A stretch of DNA of 64,000 bases from Sphingomonas aurantiaca (GCF_003050705.1 NZ_QAOG01000001.1:913105-977104); one strand, 5' to 3'; positions 23,412-33,046 are shown, counted from the stretch's first letter. Notes: generated by a model not told the origin, from the letters alone. Translations and numbers: made by a program.

Positions 23412-24760
23412 AACTGGTGCACTGGATTTCGACCGGCGGCCTCGCCGCGCTGGCTGCCGCGACCGCCTATGCGCAACAGGCGCAGCCCCGGCCTGCACCC
23501 ACGCCGCAGGCCCGGCCGACGCCTCGGATGACGATCCCGGTCAAGGCGCTGCTGCCCGCCACGTCCGCATTGTTCGACGGCTATGTCGCGCAGGACAAGA
23601 TGCCGGGGATCGTTGGCGCGTTCGGCGTCGGCGACGGCCCGACCTTGTTCCCGGCGGCGGGCAGGATCCGCGACGATGCGGGCGCTCCCGCGGCGGGGCC
23701 GGACAGCCTGTGGCGCGTCTATTCGATGAGCAAGCCGATCACCGGCATGTCGGCGATGATGCTGATCGAGGACGGCAAGCTCAACCTCGACGATCCGGTC
23801 AGCAAATATATCCCGGCGTTCAAGGACATGAAGGTGGCGATCAGCCCCGACACGTCGCTCGACGCGCGCCCGGCGACGCGGCCGATCACGATCCGCAATT
23901 TGCTGACGCACACCGCCGGGCTCGGTTATTCGATCATCACCAAGGGGGCGTTGCTCAAGGAATATGAGCGGCGCGGCATCCTGCCGGCATCGGTCAATGC
24001 GGCGATGGAAGAGAAGATGCGGCTGGTCCGGCCGACGTCGCTGGAGGAGTTCGCCAACCGTGTCGCGACGCTGCCGCTGATCGCCGATCCGGGCACCAAG
24101 TGGAGCTATTCGATCGGGCTCGACGTGATGGGGCGCGTGATCGAGGTCGCGAGCGGCATGAGCTTCGAGCGGTTCGTGCAGACGCGGCTGTTCGATCCGC
24201 TCAAGATGAAGTCGAGCTTCTGGCAGGTGCCGCAGAGCGAGGTTGGCAGGCTTGCGACGAACTATGCGTTTGTCGGCGACACGCGGACGCCGCTCGATCC
24301 CGCCGCGACGTCGGTGTTCCTGCAGAAGCCGAGCTTTCCCTATGGCGGCGCGGGCCTCGTGATGTCGGCGCGCGATTACGACCGGTTCCTGCACATGATC
24401 CAGAACGGCGGCACGCTCGACGGCGTGCGCGTGATGAAGCTGGAGACGATCGCGCTGGCGACGTCGAACCTGTTGCCGTCGGGCGTCACCTATGGCGGCG
24501 TGAGCGGCGGTACCGGGGGGACGAAGGGCAGCAACATGGGCTTTGGCGCGGGCGGATCGGTGGTGCTGGCGACGACGCCGAACGGCCCGGGCAAGGGCAC
24601 CTATGCCTGGGGCGGTGCGGCGGGGACGATCGCGTGGGTCGATCCGCTCAAGCGGTCGCGCGGCAATGTGATGGTCAATTACTTCCCGGCGGACCGGATT
24701 CCGCTGCGCGAGCAGGTGGTCGCGGCGCTGATGCAGGATGCGGCGAGGTTGCGCCGATGA
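23408..24760 (+). CDS. Serine hydrolase of the beta-lactamase/EstB type
   Basis: This 450-residue exported protein has a signal peptide (MKLVHWISTGGLAALAAATAYAQ, the last Ala-Tyr-Ala-Gln near residue 22) and a Pro-rich linker before a class C beta-lactamase fold. The nucleophile motif is SMSK in VYSMSKPITGMSAMML. The usual second motif Y-x-N is YSI in WSYSIGLDVMG, and the third motif is replaced by a WGGAAGT stretch, which favours an esterase or peptidase over a true beta-lactamase. The substrate is unknown. It is coupled by overlapping start/stop codons to mutY before it and nudC after it. Confidence 0.9.
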   Translation: MKLVHWISTGGLAALAAATAYAQQAQPRPAPTPQARPTPRMTIPVKALLPATSALFDGYVAQDKMPGIVGAFGVGDGPTLFPAAGRIRDDAGAPAAGPDSLWRVYSMSKPITGMSAMMLIEDGKLNLDDPVSKYIPAFKDMKVAISPDTSLDARPATRPITIRNLLTHTAGLGYSIITKGALLKEYERRGILPASVNAAMEEKMRLVRPTSLEEFANRVATLPLIADPGTKWSYSIGLDVMGRVIEVASGMSFERFVQTRLFDPLKMKSSFWQVPQSEVGRLATNYAFVGDTRTPLDPAATSVFLQKPSFPYGGAGLVMSARDYDRFLHMIQNGGTLDGVRVMKLETIALATSNLLPSGVTYGGVSGGTGGTKGSNMGFGAGGSVVLATTPNGPGKGTYAWGGAAGTIAWVDPLKRSRGNVMVNYFPADRIPLREQVVAALMQDAARLRR

Positions 24761-25644
24761 GCGTGATGGAGGCACCGGGTTTCACGGGCGGGACGCTCGA
24801 CCGGGTCGATGCGATGCGGCACGATGCCGAGGCGCTGGCGGCGGCGCGGAGCGACTGGCGCGCGCGGCTGCTGGTGCTCGACGGGCTGCTGCCGGGGGTG
24901 ACCGACGACGGGCGGCTGGCGTGGACGTCGATGGCCGACCTGCCCGACGATGCTTATCCGATGCTGCTTGGGCTCGACGACGAGGGCCGGCCGCATTTCG
25001 CCGCGCTGCTGGCGGGGATGCGAGTCGATACCGCGCCGGCGATGCGGTCGCCCGCGCTGATGGCGGTGCTGGGCGCGCTGGCCCCGGGCGAGGCGGCGAC
25101 CTATGCGGCGGCGCGAAGCCTGATCGACTGGCATGTCCGGCATGGCTTTTGCGCGAAATGCGGGTCGCCGACTGACGTGTTCCGGGCTGGCTGGGCGCGC
25201 AAATGTCCGGCGTGTGCGACCGAGCATTTCCCGCGTGTCGATCCGGTGGTGATCATGATCGCCGAGCATGACGGGCGCGCGCTGCTCGGGCGCGGCAAGG
25301 GGTGGCCGGCGGGGCGCTATTCGGCGCTTGCCGGGTTCCTCGAGCCGGGCGAGTCGATCGAGGAAGCGGTCGCGCGCGAGATCGTCGAGGAGGCGGGCGT
25401 GCGCGTCGGCAAGGTGCGCTATATCGCGAGCCAGCCCTGGCCGTTTCCTTCGTCGCTGATGATGGCGTGCGTCGCGGAAGCCGAGGACGACGCGATCACC
25501 CTCGATACCAACGAGCTGGAGGACGCGATGTGGGTGCCACGCGAGATGGTGCGCGCGGTGCTGCGGGGGGAGGACGGGCCGTTTCTGCCGCCGCCGCCCT
25601 ATGCGATCGCGTATACGCTGTTGAAGGAATGGGCGGGGGAGTAG
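24757..25644 (+). CDS. nudC: NAD(+) diphosphatase / RNA-decapping Nudix hydrolase NudC
   Basis: NudC splits NAD(H) into mononucleotides and in some bacteria removes NAD caps from RNA. The 295-residue protein has an N-terminal NUDIX-like domain, a four-Cys zinc ribbon (FCAKCGS and RKCPACATE), and the Nudix box GFLEPGESIEEAVAREIVEE cited up to its core Glu residues, followed by AGV. The NudC-specific signature SQPWPFPSSLM is present. ATG 24757 overlaps the previous stop. It closes a coupled mutY-hydrolase-nudC unit. The 149-bp gap after it holds a family B repeat. Confidence 0.95.
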   Translation: MSVMEAPGFTGGTLDRVDAMRHDAEALAAARSDWRARLLVLDGLLPGVTDDGRLAWTSMADLPDDAYPMLLGLDDEGRPHFAALLAGMRVDTAPAMRSPALMAVLGALAPGEAATYAAARSLIDWHVRHGFCAKCGSPTDVFRAGWARKCPACATEHFPRVDPVVIMIAEHDGRALLGRGKGWPAGRYSALAGFLEPGESIEEAVAREIVEEAGVRVGKVRYIASQPWPFPSSLMMACVAEAEDDAITLDTNELEDAMWVPREMVRAVLRGEDGPFLPPPPYAIAYTLLKEWAGE

Positions 25645-25668
25645 GGTTAGCCCTTACTCCCGATACAA

Positions 25669-25768
25669 CCCCGGCGGAGGCCGGGGCCCAAATGGGGGAC
25701 GGTCGTAACTGAGGCCGCGCTTCGTTACCCCAACCTTTCCAATTGGGCCCCGGCCTTCGCCGGGATGG
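25669..25768. repeat. Palindromic repeat, family B
   Basis: Outer arms CCCCGGCGGAGGCCGGGGCCC and GGGCCCCGGCCTTCGCCGGG (quoted to 20 bases; each is itself a hairpin) flank a core of about 45 bp. The core holds GCGCTTCGTTACCCCAACCT, partly shared with other copies. Copies lie at 32021-32123, 34983-35089, 39182-39284 and, inverted, 61941-62043. Here it fills the gap between two converging genes. Confidence 0.92.
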
Positions 25769-25793
25769 TGGTCATGGGTAGTGCGCGGGTAGA

Positions 25794-26792
25794 TTACGCC
25801 GCGATCTTCATGTCCTGCATCACGCCGGCGGTGATCGATAGGCTCCGCTTGCGCGCGTCGTGGTCGTAGATCGCGCTGGTCACCATCACCTCGTCCACGC
25901 CGGTGCGCTCGACGAACGCCGCGATGCCGCGCGCGACGGTGGCCGGGCTGCCGACCGCCGAGCATTGCAGCACATGCCCGAGGATCTGGTTGCCCTGCGC
26001 GCCGAGCGACTCGCGGTAGCCCGCGACGGGCGGCGGAAGCTGGCGGGGGTTGCCGGTCCGCAGCGCGACGAACGACTGTTGCTGCGAACTGGCGAGCAGT
26101 TCGGCCTCGGCATCGGTGTCGGCCGCGAAGACGTTGAAGCCGGCCATCGCATGCGGCTTGGCGAGCCGCGCGGACGGGCGGAAATCGCGGCGGTAGATCG
26201 CGAGCGCGGCATCGAGCGCATCGGGCGCGAAATGCGACGCGAAAGCGTAGGGCAGGCCGAGCGCGGCTGCCAATTGCGCGCCGAACGTGCTGGAGCCGAG
26301 GATCCACATGTCGACGTCCGCGCCCGCGCCGGGCGTGGCGACGATGCCGGTCTGGCCGTCGTTCGCGAAATAGCTTTGCAGCTCCATCACGTCCTGCGGG
26401 AAGGCGTTGGCGTCGGTTTCCAGCGTGCGGCGCATCGCGCGCGCGACGCGCTGGTCCGAGCCTGGCGCGCGGCCGAGGCCGAGGTCGATCCGGCCGGGGA
26501 ACAGCGCGTCGAGCGTGCCGAACTGCTCGGCGATCGTCAGCGGCGCGTGGTTGGGGAGCATGATGCCGCCGGAGCCGACGCGGATCGTGCTGGTGGCCGC
26601 GGCGATGTGCGCGATCACGACCGCGGTCGCGGCGGAGGCGATCCCGGTCATGCCGTGATGTTCGGCGACCCAATAGCGCTGGAAGCCGACGCTCTCGGCG
26701 TGGCGCGCGAGATCGGCGGCGTTGGCGAGCGCCTGGGAGACGGTGCCGCCTTCGACGACGGGGACGAGATCGAGCAGGGAATAGCGTGTCAT
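25794..26792 (-). CDS. LLM-class flavin-dependent oxidoreductase
   Basis: This 332-residue bacterial luciferase-like TIM-barrel protein uses reduced FMN or F420-type flavin. Family blocks are [58 protein letters not shown] and [14 protein letters not shown]. The last two are the hallmark of the LuxA-like subfamily without a known substrate (YhbW-type). I chose ATG 26792; the longer frame extends into the family F repeat. The physiological substrate is not known. The next gene upstream on the same strand is the autotransporter protease, 195 bp away. Confidence 0.92.
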   Translation of the reverse strand: MTRYSLLDLVPVVEGGTVSQALANAADLARHAESVGFQRYWVAEHHGMTGIASAATAVVIAHIAAATSTIRVGSGGIMLPNHAPLTIAEQFGTLDALFPGRIDLGLGRAPGSDQRVARAMRRTLETDANAFPQDVMELQSYFANDGQTGIVATPGAGADVDMWILGSSTFGAQLAAALGLPYAFASHFAPDALDAALAIYRRDFRPSARLAKPHAMAGFNVFAADTDAEAELLASSQQQSFVALRTGNPRQLPPPVAGYRESLGAQGNQILGHVLQCSAVGSPATVARGIAAFVERTGVDEVMVTSAIYDHDARKRSLSITAGVMQDMKIAA

Positions 26793-26851
26793 GCAGTAGA
26801 GATAGGTACCGAGCGGTAGCTTATCCAGTGGTGGTGTTGGATTGACCCGTA

Positions 26852-26976
26852 ATCCTCCCCCGCCAGGTGGAGGTGTCGCCGAAGGTGACGGAGGGGGAGG
26901 ACACGGAACACGCGTTTCGCGTACCGCCCCCTCCGTCAGGCTGCCGCCTGCCACCTCCCCTTGGCGGGGGAGGATC
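26852..26976. repeat. Palindromic repeat, family F
   Basis: A 125-bp inverted repeat. The arms ATCCTCCCCCGCCAGGTGG and CCTTGGCGGGGGAGGAT pair, with inner pairing GACGGAGGGGG/CCCCCTCCGTC. It lies between the flavin oxidoreductase start and the autotransporter stop. I see no second full copy in the window. It could act as a terminator for the protease gene. Confidence 0.85.
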
Positions 26977-26987
26977 TCAAATGGCCC

Positions 26988-29306
26988 TCAAAACCCCAGA
27001 CTGTACCGCATCGCCATGCCGTAGTCGTTCGGCAGCGCGGCGATGTTGCCGGGGTCGCGGCGGAAGAACAGGTTCGTGTCGAGCCCGCCGCCGAACACGG
27101 GCAACCCGTAGCGCAGCTCGACGTCGAGTTCGCGGCCTTGCGGGGCGAGGTTGAGGCGTTGCGTGGTCCAGTCGGTGACGGTGCCGCTCGAGTAGTCGAA
27201 ATAGGTCGGCAGGCGGAGGTCGACGCCGCCGCGGGCGACGCGCAGCGGCTGGGCGATGCGGAGGCCGAGGCTGTCATGGCCGAACACGCCGTCCTTGCCG
27301 ATATCGGCGGCAAACGCGGTGGTGCGGACGAGGCCGTCGCCGTCGAGACCGCCGCGCACCGCCGCCTGCGTCCAGCCCTGGCGCATCGATCCGCCGATGC
27401 TCCAGCCGGCGCCGGCATCGAGGCGCGCCCTGGCATCGACGAACCACGTCGCCGCGCGCGTCGCGCCGAGCGCCGCGTCGAAGCGCGCGCCGAGGACGGT
27501 GTCGCGCTCGTCCATCCGGGTGACCGAGATCATCGTCGCGAGCGCACCGAAGCGCCGGTCGACCGTCAGCGAGGCGCGGGTGTAGCCCGAGCGTTGCCAA
27601 CGGTGGCGCAGTTGCAGCGCGCCATCGCGTTGCGTCAGGACGTCGCCATTCTCGAGTCCTGCGGTGAAGCCGAATTCGCCGACGCTCTGCCGGATCGCGC
27701 TCGAGGCGCGCGTGCTGCTGTCGAAGCCCATGCTCCCGGTATTGGCGATCAGGAAGGCGGGTTCGGACTGGCCAGAGAGCTGCGCACCCAGCGCGCCAGA
27801 TCCTTGTGAGAAGCCGAAGCCGAACGAGAGCGTGCTGCCGAGCTTCTGCGTCACCATCCCCGCGATCGCGCGCGCGCTGGTCGCGTCGGTGGTGGAGAGC
27901 GTCGTCCGGTCGAGCGCGACGTCGCCGTTGCTGCGCGGGGCGAGCGTCATCGATACCCTCATGCCGCCCTGCGCGAGCGCGACGTTGCGGAACCGCGACT
28001 GGAGCGCCGACCCGAGCGAGCGGTCTGGGCTGCGGCGCGCGATCGTCTTGGCCAAGTCGATCGCGAAGGCGCGGCTGTAGCCGTCGAGTATCACCGCGCC
28101 GAGTTCGCCCTGCGTCGCGTCACCCATCGGTGCGGAGAGCGTAGCGTTGCTGGTGGTCGAGACGACCGCCTTGGATCCCGCCACCGACGTCGTCCCGAGC
28201 GGCTGGAACGCGCGGGTCAGGTCGAGCACGCCGTTGCCATAGACCGAGTCGACGCCGGGCGCGCCGGCATCGCGCGCGCTCTTGAACAGGATGTCGACGA
28301 TCTGCGCGCCGGTGAGGTTGGGGAAGGCTTGCGCCAGCAACGCAACCGCGCCCGAGATCTGCGGCGCGGCGAACGACGTGCCCGACCAGAGAGCGGCGGT
28401 GTCGGTCTGGTCGGGCGCGCGGACGCTTTCGCCGACTGCGGTCAGGAAATGCGCGGCGCCGGTGCCGGCCCTGTCGCTGAAGCTCGAAATGCCGTCGCCG
28501 GCGCCGACCGAGCCGGCGATGATGACCTGGTTGCGGCCCTGCGCCTCGCTGGCGACGTTCGTGAACGGATCGGGATTGGTCGAGCCGTCATTGCCCGCGG
28601 CGATCACGACGACGAGGCCGGCGGCGGTGGCGCGGCCGACCGCGTCCTTGAGGCTCTGCGGCATGTCGGAGCCGCCGAGCGAGATGTTGACGACTTTTGC
28701 GCCGGCGGTGCGCGCGGCGTCGAGTCCGCGCGTGATCGCGTCGGTGCCGAACTTGCAGCCCGAATCCTCGTCGTCCTTGCTCGCGGTGGCGCAGGTGCCG
28801 GGACGATCGGCACGCAACACGATCAACGTCGAGTCGAACGCGACACCGTGCGTGCCCGCGTCGTTGCGGCGTCCGGCGAGCGTGAAGGCGACCGCGGTGC
28901 CGTGGCCGCCCTCGTCGTCGATCGAGCTGTTGCCGGCGACGGCCTGCGACGCGGACGAGACGCGGGTGCCGAACTCCTGGCTCTGCAGGTCGATGCCGCT
29001 GTCGATCACGCCGACGCCGATACCCTTGCCCGTCGCGCCGACGCGATAGGCGGCGAGCGCGTTCATCGAGACCGCGCCGACCGTCGCGCGATATTCGGCG
29101 GTGTCGTAGCTGGCGGTCGGGGTTGGCGTAGGGGCGGGCGTCGGAGCCGGAGTGGGCGTGGGCGTGGGCGTCGGTGCTGGAATCGTCGCGGAGGGCGGAG
29201 TCGGCGTACTGTTGATGCCGCCGCCGCCGCCGCCGCCACAGCCGGCGAGGAGAAGCCCTGTCGCGATTGGCGCCGATCGCAGCAGGCCGGCCTTGAAGCG
29301 TCGCAT
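26988..29306 (-). CDS. Subtilisin-like (S8) serine protease autotransporter
   Basis: This 772-residue exported protease begins with a lipoprotein-type signal (IATGLLLAGCGGG, Cys 23), seven Gly and a Pro/Thr repeat linker (about 35-65). The S8 domain has Asp 102 in GVGVIDSGID, His 135 in EGGHGTAVAF, the oxyanion Asn in VVVIAAGNDGS, and the nucleophile in WSGTSFAAPQISGA (about Ser 309). From about residue 500 the sequence turns into alternating strands ending in an aromatic residue (MAMRYSLGF), as expected for an outer-membrane beta barrel. The lipobox followed by Gly-rich and Pro-Thr spacers is unusual for an autotransporter. The substrate is unknown. Confidence 0.9.
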   Translation of the reverse strand: MRRFKAGLLRSAPIATGLLLAGCGGGGGGGINSTPTPPSATIPAPTPTPTPTPAPTPAPTPTPTASYDTAEYRATVGAVSMNALAAYRVGATGKGIGVGVIDSGIDLQSQEFGTRVSSASQAVAGNSSIDDEGGHGTAVAFTLAGRRNDAGTHGVAFDSTLIVLRADRPGTCATASKDDEDSGCKFGTDAITRGLDAARTAGAKVVNISLGGSDMPQSLKDAVGRATAAGLVVVIAAGNDGSTNPDPFTNVASEAQGRNQVIIAGSVGAGDGISSFSDRAGTGAAHFLTAVGESVRAPDQTDTAALWSGTSFAAPQISGAVALLAQAFPNLTGAQIVDILFKSARDAGAPGVDSVYGNGVLDLTRAFQPLGTTSVAGSKAVVSTTSNATLSAPMGDATQGELGAVILDGYSRAFAIDLAKTIARRSPDRSLGSALQSRFRNVALAQGGMRVSMTLAPRSNGDVALDRTTLSTTDATSARAIAGMVTQKLGSTLSFGFGFSQGSGALGAQLSGQSEPAFLIANTGSMGFDSSTRASSAIRQSVGEFGFTAGLENGDVLTQRDGALQLRHRWQRSGYTRASLTVDRRFGALATMISVTRMDERDTVLGARFDAALGATRAATWFVDARARLDAGAGWSIGGSMRQGWTQAAVRGGLDGDGLVRTTAFAADIGKDGVFGHDSLGLRIAQPLRVARGGVDLRLPTYFDYSSGTVTDWTTQRLNLAPQGRELDVELRYGLPVFGGGLDTNLFFRRDPGNIAALPNDYGMAMRYSLGF

Positions 29307-29440
29307 GAGTCGTACCCGTTTTGCCCCGTAAGGCTACTGGATTACAAAGTGTTACGCGAACGTAAACTCGGTGGGGGTAAAGACCGCTGCTGCCGGAGCC
29401 GACTTGCCCGCTCGGTTTGCGGTGCCTAGAGGTTCGCGCC

Positions 29441-30106
29441 ATGCTTGCCAGCCTCGACCATGTCCGCAACTGGATCTTCGATCTCGACAATACGCTGTAC
29501 CCGGCGAGCGCGAACCTGTTCTCGCAGGTGGACGCGCGGATGACCGGGTTCATCCAGGACCTGCTCGGGCTCGATCACGACGAGGCGCGGCGCGTGCAGA
29601 AGGGGTATTTCCACAATCACGGCACGACGCTGTCGGGACTGATGACCGAGCATCACGTCGATCCGCACGCGTTCCTCGCGCATGTCCACGATATCGAGAT
29701 GGACGTGATCGAGCATGACGCGCCGCTGGTCGCCGCGATCGCGAAGCTGCCGGGGCGCAAGCTCGTCTTCACCAACGGCGACACGCCCTACGCGACGCGG
29801 ATCCTCGACCGGCTGGGCCTGAGCGAGAGCTTCGAGGCGATCCACGATATTCACGCGATGAACCTGATGCCCAAGCCGCATGCATCGGCCTATGCCGGGT
29901 TCTGCGCTGCGTTCGATATCGATCCGGCGCAATCGCTGTTCGCCGACGACATGGCGCGCAACCTGACGCCGGCCAAGGCGATCGGGATGACGACCGTGTG
30001 GATCGACAACGGCTCCGAACAGTCGCCCGAAGCGGCGCGCGATCATATCGATTTTACCGTGCCGGTGCTCGCACCCTGGCTCGAAACCATCCTGGAGACA
30101 TCATGA
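29441..30106 (+). CDS. HAD-type pyrimidine 5'-nucleotidase
   Basis: This 221-residue haloacid dehalogenase-superfamily phosphatase is of the pyrimidine 5'-nucleotidase (Sdt1/Phm8-like) group. HAD motif I is [10 protein letters not shown], motif [12 protein letters not shown], motif III Lys in [10 protein letters not shown], and motif [16 protein letters not shown] 29441 fits the family N-terminus; the frame extends upstream without a better start. The stop overlaps the dapD start (ATGA), so the two are co-translated. A nucleotide salvage or flavin mononucleotide role is possible. The substrate is inferred only from family resemblance. Confidence 0.9.
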   Translation: MLASLDHVRNWIFDLDNTLYPASANLFSQVDARMTGFIQDLLGLDHDEARRVQKGYFHNHGTTLSGLMTEHHVDPHAFLAHVHDIEMDVIEHDAPLVAAIAKLPGRKLVFTNGDTPYATRILDRLGLSESFEAIHDIHAMNLMPKPHASAYAGFCAAFDIDPAQSLFADDMARNLTPAKAIGMTTVWIDNGSEQSPEAARDHIDFTVPVLAPWLETILETS

Positions 30107-30921
30107 CCTTGCAGACCATCATCGACGCCGCCTGGGACGATCGCGCGAACCTCGGGCTGGAGACCAAGGGTGAAGTGCGCGACGCCGTCGAGTCCGCGCT
30201 GGCGATGCTCGATGCGGGCACCGCGCGCGTCGCCGAGCCGACGGCAGATGGCTGGCAGGTCAACCAGTGGCTGAAGAAGGCGGTGCTGCTGTCGTTCCGG
30301 CTCAACGACAACGTCGTGATCGACGGCGGCTCGGCGGGTGCGCCTGCGTTCGACAAGGTGCCGTCGAAGTTCGCGGGCTGGGGCGATGCCGAGTTCCGCG
30401 CGGCAGGCATCCGCGTCGTGCCGGGCGCGGTCGCGCGCCGCGGCAGCTTCATCGCCAAGGGTGCGATCCTGATGCCGAGCTTCGTCAATATCGGCGCCTA
30501 TGTCGGCGAGGGGACGATGGTCGACGCCTGGGCGACCGTCGGGTCGTGCGCGCAGATCGGCAAGAACGTGCATCTGTCGGGCGGCGCGGGAATCGGCGGC
30601 GTGCTCGAGCCTCTCCAGGCGGACCCGGTGATCATCGGCGACGGCGCGTTCATCGGTGCGCGCGCCGAAGTCGCCGAGGGCGTGCGCGTCGGCGAGGGCG
30701 CGGTGCTGTCGATGGGCGTGTATCTGGGCGCGTCGACCAAGATCATCGATCGTGCGACCGGCGAGGTCTTCAAGGGCGAAGTGCCGCCGTATGCGGTGGT
30801 CGTGCCTGGCTCGATCGGCGGCGGAGACGGCAAGCCCGCGCTGTACTGCGCCGTGATTGTCAAACGGGTCGACGCGCAAACGCGCTCGAAGACCTCGATC
30901 AACGACCTGCTGAGGGACTGA
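30103..30921 (+). CDS. dapD: Tetrahydrodipicolinate N-succinyltransferase
   Basis: DapD transfers succinyl from succinyl-CoA to tetrahydrodipicolinate in the lysine/meso-diaminopimelate pathway, which feeds peptidoglycan. The 272-residue protein has the family length. The N-terminal helical part ([15 protein letters not shown]) is followed by the left-handed beta-helix of hexapeptide repeats ([20 protein letters not shown] and [20 protein letters not shown]). The C-terminal [10 protein letters not shown] is also typical. The start overlaps the previous stop. glpX follows after 61 bp. Confidence 0.97.
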   Translation: MTLQTIIDAAWDDRANLGLETKGEVRDAVESALAMLDAGTARVAEPTADGWQVNQWLKKAVLLSFRLNDNVVIDGGSAGAPAFDKVPSKFAGWGDAEFRAAGIRVVPGAVARRGSFIAKGAILMPSFVNIGAYVGEGTMVDAWATVGSCAQIGKNVHLSGGAGIGGVLEPLQADPVIIGDGAFIGARAEVAEGVRVGEGAVLSMGVYLGASTKIIDRATGEVFKGEVPPYAVVVPGSIGGGDGKPALYCAVIVKRVDAQTRSKTSINDLLRD

Positions 30922-30982
30922 TCGGGTCGACAACGTGGCGGGGGCTGCCTATCCGGTACGAAACATACCGAGGAGATAGACT

Positions 30983-31954
30983 TTGACCGCTGCTGCCAGC
31001 CAGGTTCTCGACCGCGTACTCGTCCTCGAAATGGTCCGCGTGACCGAGGCGGCGGCGATCGCCGCCTCCACGCTCGTCGGGCGCGGTGACGAGAAGGCGG
31101 CGGATGCCGCCGCGGTCGAGGCGATGCGCGAGGCGCTCAACTCGCTGTACATGGACGGCACCGTCGTCATCGGCGAGGGCGAGCGCGACGAGGCACCGAT
31201 GCTGTTCATCGGCGAGAAGGTCGGCTCGGCGATTGGCAAGGGCCCGAAGATCGACATCGCGCTCGATCCGCTCGAAGGCACCACGATCTGCGCGACCGCA
31301 GGGCCGAACAGCCTTGCCGTGCTGGCGATCGCCGAAGAGGGCGGGCTGCTCAACGCCCCCGACGTCTATATGGACAAGATCGCGGTCGGCCCGGGCTATC
31401 CCGAGGGCATCATCGATCTCGACAAGACGCCGACCGAGAACATCATGGCGGTTGCGGCCGCCAAGGGCGTGCCCGCGCGCGACCTGATCGTGTGCGTGCT
31501 CGATCGCCCGCGTCATGAAAAGCTGATCGCCGAGCTGCGCTCGGTCGGGTGCGGCGTGATGCTGATCGGTGACGGCGACGTGGCCGGCGTGATCGCGACG
31601 TCCGATCCCGAGACGACGGTCGACGTGTATATGGGCTCCGGCGGCGCGCCCGAGGGCGTGCTGGCGTGCGCGGCGCTGCGCTGCGTCGGCGGGCAGTTCA
31701 AGGGCCGGTTGCTGTTCCGCAACGACGATGAGCGCGGCCGTGCGGCGAAGTGGGGGATCACCGATCTCGACAAGCAGTATGACCTGTCCGAGCTGGCCAA
31801 GGGCGACTGCATCTTCGCGGCGACCGGCGTGACCGATGGCTCGCTGCTGGCTGGCGTCAAGCGGAAGAAGGGCAAGATGACGACCGAGAGCGTCGTGATG
31901 CGCGCGTCGTCGGGGACGGTGCGGTGGGTCAAGGGCGAGCATCGGACGGATTGA
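30983..31954 (+). CDS. glpX: Class II fructose-1,6-bisphosphatase
   Basis: GlpX hydrolyses fructose 1,6-bisphosphate in gluconeogenesis. The 323-residue protein shows the class II signatures. Metal- and substrate-binding parts are VVIGEGERDEAPMLFIGE and IDIALDPLEGTT, followed by CATAGPNSLAVLA; GSGGAPEGVLACAALRC lies further on. The start is TTG 30983, with AGGAG at 30971-30975 seven nt upstream; no ATG is placed well. It follows dapD and is the last gene before a 360-bp repeat-filled gap. Confidence 0.96.
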   Translation: MTAAASQVLDRVLVLEMVRVTEAAAIAASTLVGRGDEKAADAAAVEAMREALNSLYMDGTVVIGEGERDEAPMLFIGEKVGSAIGKGPKIDIALDPLEGTTICATAGPNSLAVLAIAEEGGLLNAPDVYMDKIAVGPGYPEGIIDLDKTPTENIMAVAAAKGVPARDLIVCVLDRPRHEKLIAELRSVGCGVMLIGDGDVAGVIATSDPETTVDVYMGSGGAPEGVLACAALRCVGGQFKGRLLFRNDDERGRAAKWGITDLDKQYDLSELAKGDCIFAATGVTDGSLLAGVKRKKGKMTTESVVMRASSGTVRWVKGEHRTD

Positions 31955-32020
31955 TCTGGGGGCTTCGCCTCATTGGCATTTGAGCACCGCCCCGGTGCTG
32001 GCCTCGTCGATAGGTGAGCA

Positions 32021-32123
32021 CCGCCCCGGCCGAGGCCGGGGTCCAATTGGGGACCGTTGCTAACGTAGCGATGCGCTTCGTTACTCCGGACGTTCCATTT
32101 GGGCCCCGGCCTCCGCCGGGGTG
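32021..32123. repeat. Palindromic repeat, family B
   Basis: Second family B copy, same orientation as 25669-25768, with the core GATGCGCTTCGTTACTCC. A 15-bp direct repeat TGAGCACCGCCCCGG at 31981-31995 and 32015-32029 lies at its left edge and may be a remnant of an earlier insertion. The gap 31955-32314 holds this element and a family C copy but no gene. Confidence 0.9.
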
Positions 32124-32156
32124 AAGTATGGGGTTGGGGTTGCGGACTACCATCCT

Positions 32157-32212
32157 GTTTCCCCGCGAAGGCGGGGATCCAGACTGGGCTCCCGCCTTCG
32201 CGGGCGAACAAG
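32157..32212. repeat. Palindromic repeat, family C
   Basis: Copy of the two-hairpin element at 20045-20104, here 34 bp after a family B copy. The unit reads TTTCCCCGCGAAGGCGGGG at the left and GCGGGCGAACAAGG at the right. Confidence 0.92.
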
Positions 32213-32314
32213 GTGGGGCTGGGCTACCGGCTTTGCAAAGACCAAGGCTTGGCGTTCGCCTTTGCGGACTAAGAGGCGGTAGCATGGGGGCGTATGGGCG
32301 GTGGGAGTGCCGGC

Positions 32315-33046
32315 ATGATCGTTCCGATGGCTCTCCTGCTCCTCACGCTCGGCGCGCTGCGCTGGTTTCTCAAGGGCGATCTGCGCGGGTATCGGCGGGT
32401 CAAGCGGCGGCCCGATACTGCATCGCGCCAGCGGACCTATCGATTGTGGATCGGCAAGGCGGGGATCGGCTTCGTGCTGCCGGCGCTTGTCGGGCTCGCG
32501 CTGCTTGGGCGCCTCGACGCGCTCGTTACCATTCCGGTCGAATTCGATGATCTGCGCCTCTGGCTGCCGACGTTTGAGGGGGAGGATCGTGCCGCGCTGC
32601 TGGGGCTGATGGGTGGCGGCGCGCTGGGCGGGCTAGTGCTCGGCGCGCTCTTCGCGATGTGGCGCGGCGGGCGGGGTCAGAAGCCGATCGCCAATGTCGG
32701 GTCGCTTCTCCCGCGTAATCGCCCCGAACTCGCGCATGCCGCGGTCATGGCGATCGCGGCGGGTATCTCCGAAGAACTCGCGTTCCGGCTGTTCCTGCCG
32801 CTGCTGCTCGTGCTCGTCACCGGCAACGCGGTCGTCGCGTTCGGGATCGCGATCGCGCTGTTCGGGGCGATGCATCGCTATCAGGGGTGGGCGGGCGTGA
32901 TCGCCACGACGATCGTCGGTGCGCTGATGGCGGCGGTCTACCTCATGACCGGGTCGTTGTGGCTGGCGATGCTGTTGCACGCGCTGATCGATCTCAATTC
33001 GCTGGTCCTGCGCCCGGCGCTGGGCGGCGCGTGGCGCGCGGCTTGA
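32315..33046 (+). CDS. CPBP-family intramembrane metalloprotease-like protein
   Basis: This 243-residue polytopic membrane protein belongs to the CPBP/Abi family, related to eukaryotic Rce1. Motif 1 is ISEELAFRLFLP (E-E-x3-R), motif 2 FGAMHRYQGW (F-x3-H), and motif 3 MLLHALIDLNSL (H-x3-D). At least six hydrophobic segments are visible. I preferred ATG 32315 over 32294 because GGGAG at 32303-32307 is 7 nt upstream and the hydrophobic N-terminus then follows at once. Members process or confer immunity to peptides. The role here is unknown. It is followed by the CocE-type hydrolase after 53 bp. Confidence 0.88.
   Translation: MIVPMALLLLTLGALRWFLKGDLRGYRRVKRRPDTASRQRTYRLWIGKAGIGFVLPALVGLALLGRLDALVTIPVEFDDLRLWLPTFEGEDRAALLGLMGGGALGGLVLGALFAMWRGGRGQKPIANVGSLLPRNRPELAHAAVMAIAAGISEELAFRLFLPLLLVLVTGNAVVAFGIAIALFGAMHRYQGWAGVIATTIVGALMAAVYLMTGSLWLAMLLHALIDLNSLVLRPALGGAWRAA

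Noticed and set aside
23408..24760. True class C beta-lactamase
   Set aside because: The SxxK motif is present, but the Y-x-N motif reads YSI and the KTG motif is not seen. An esterase or peptidase is more likely.
26852..26954. N-terminal extension of the flavin oxidoreductase into the repeat
   Set aside because: The extra residues are Pro/Gly-rich and come from the family F palindrome. [13 protein letters not shown] is the expected family start.
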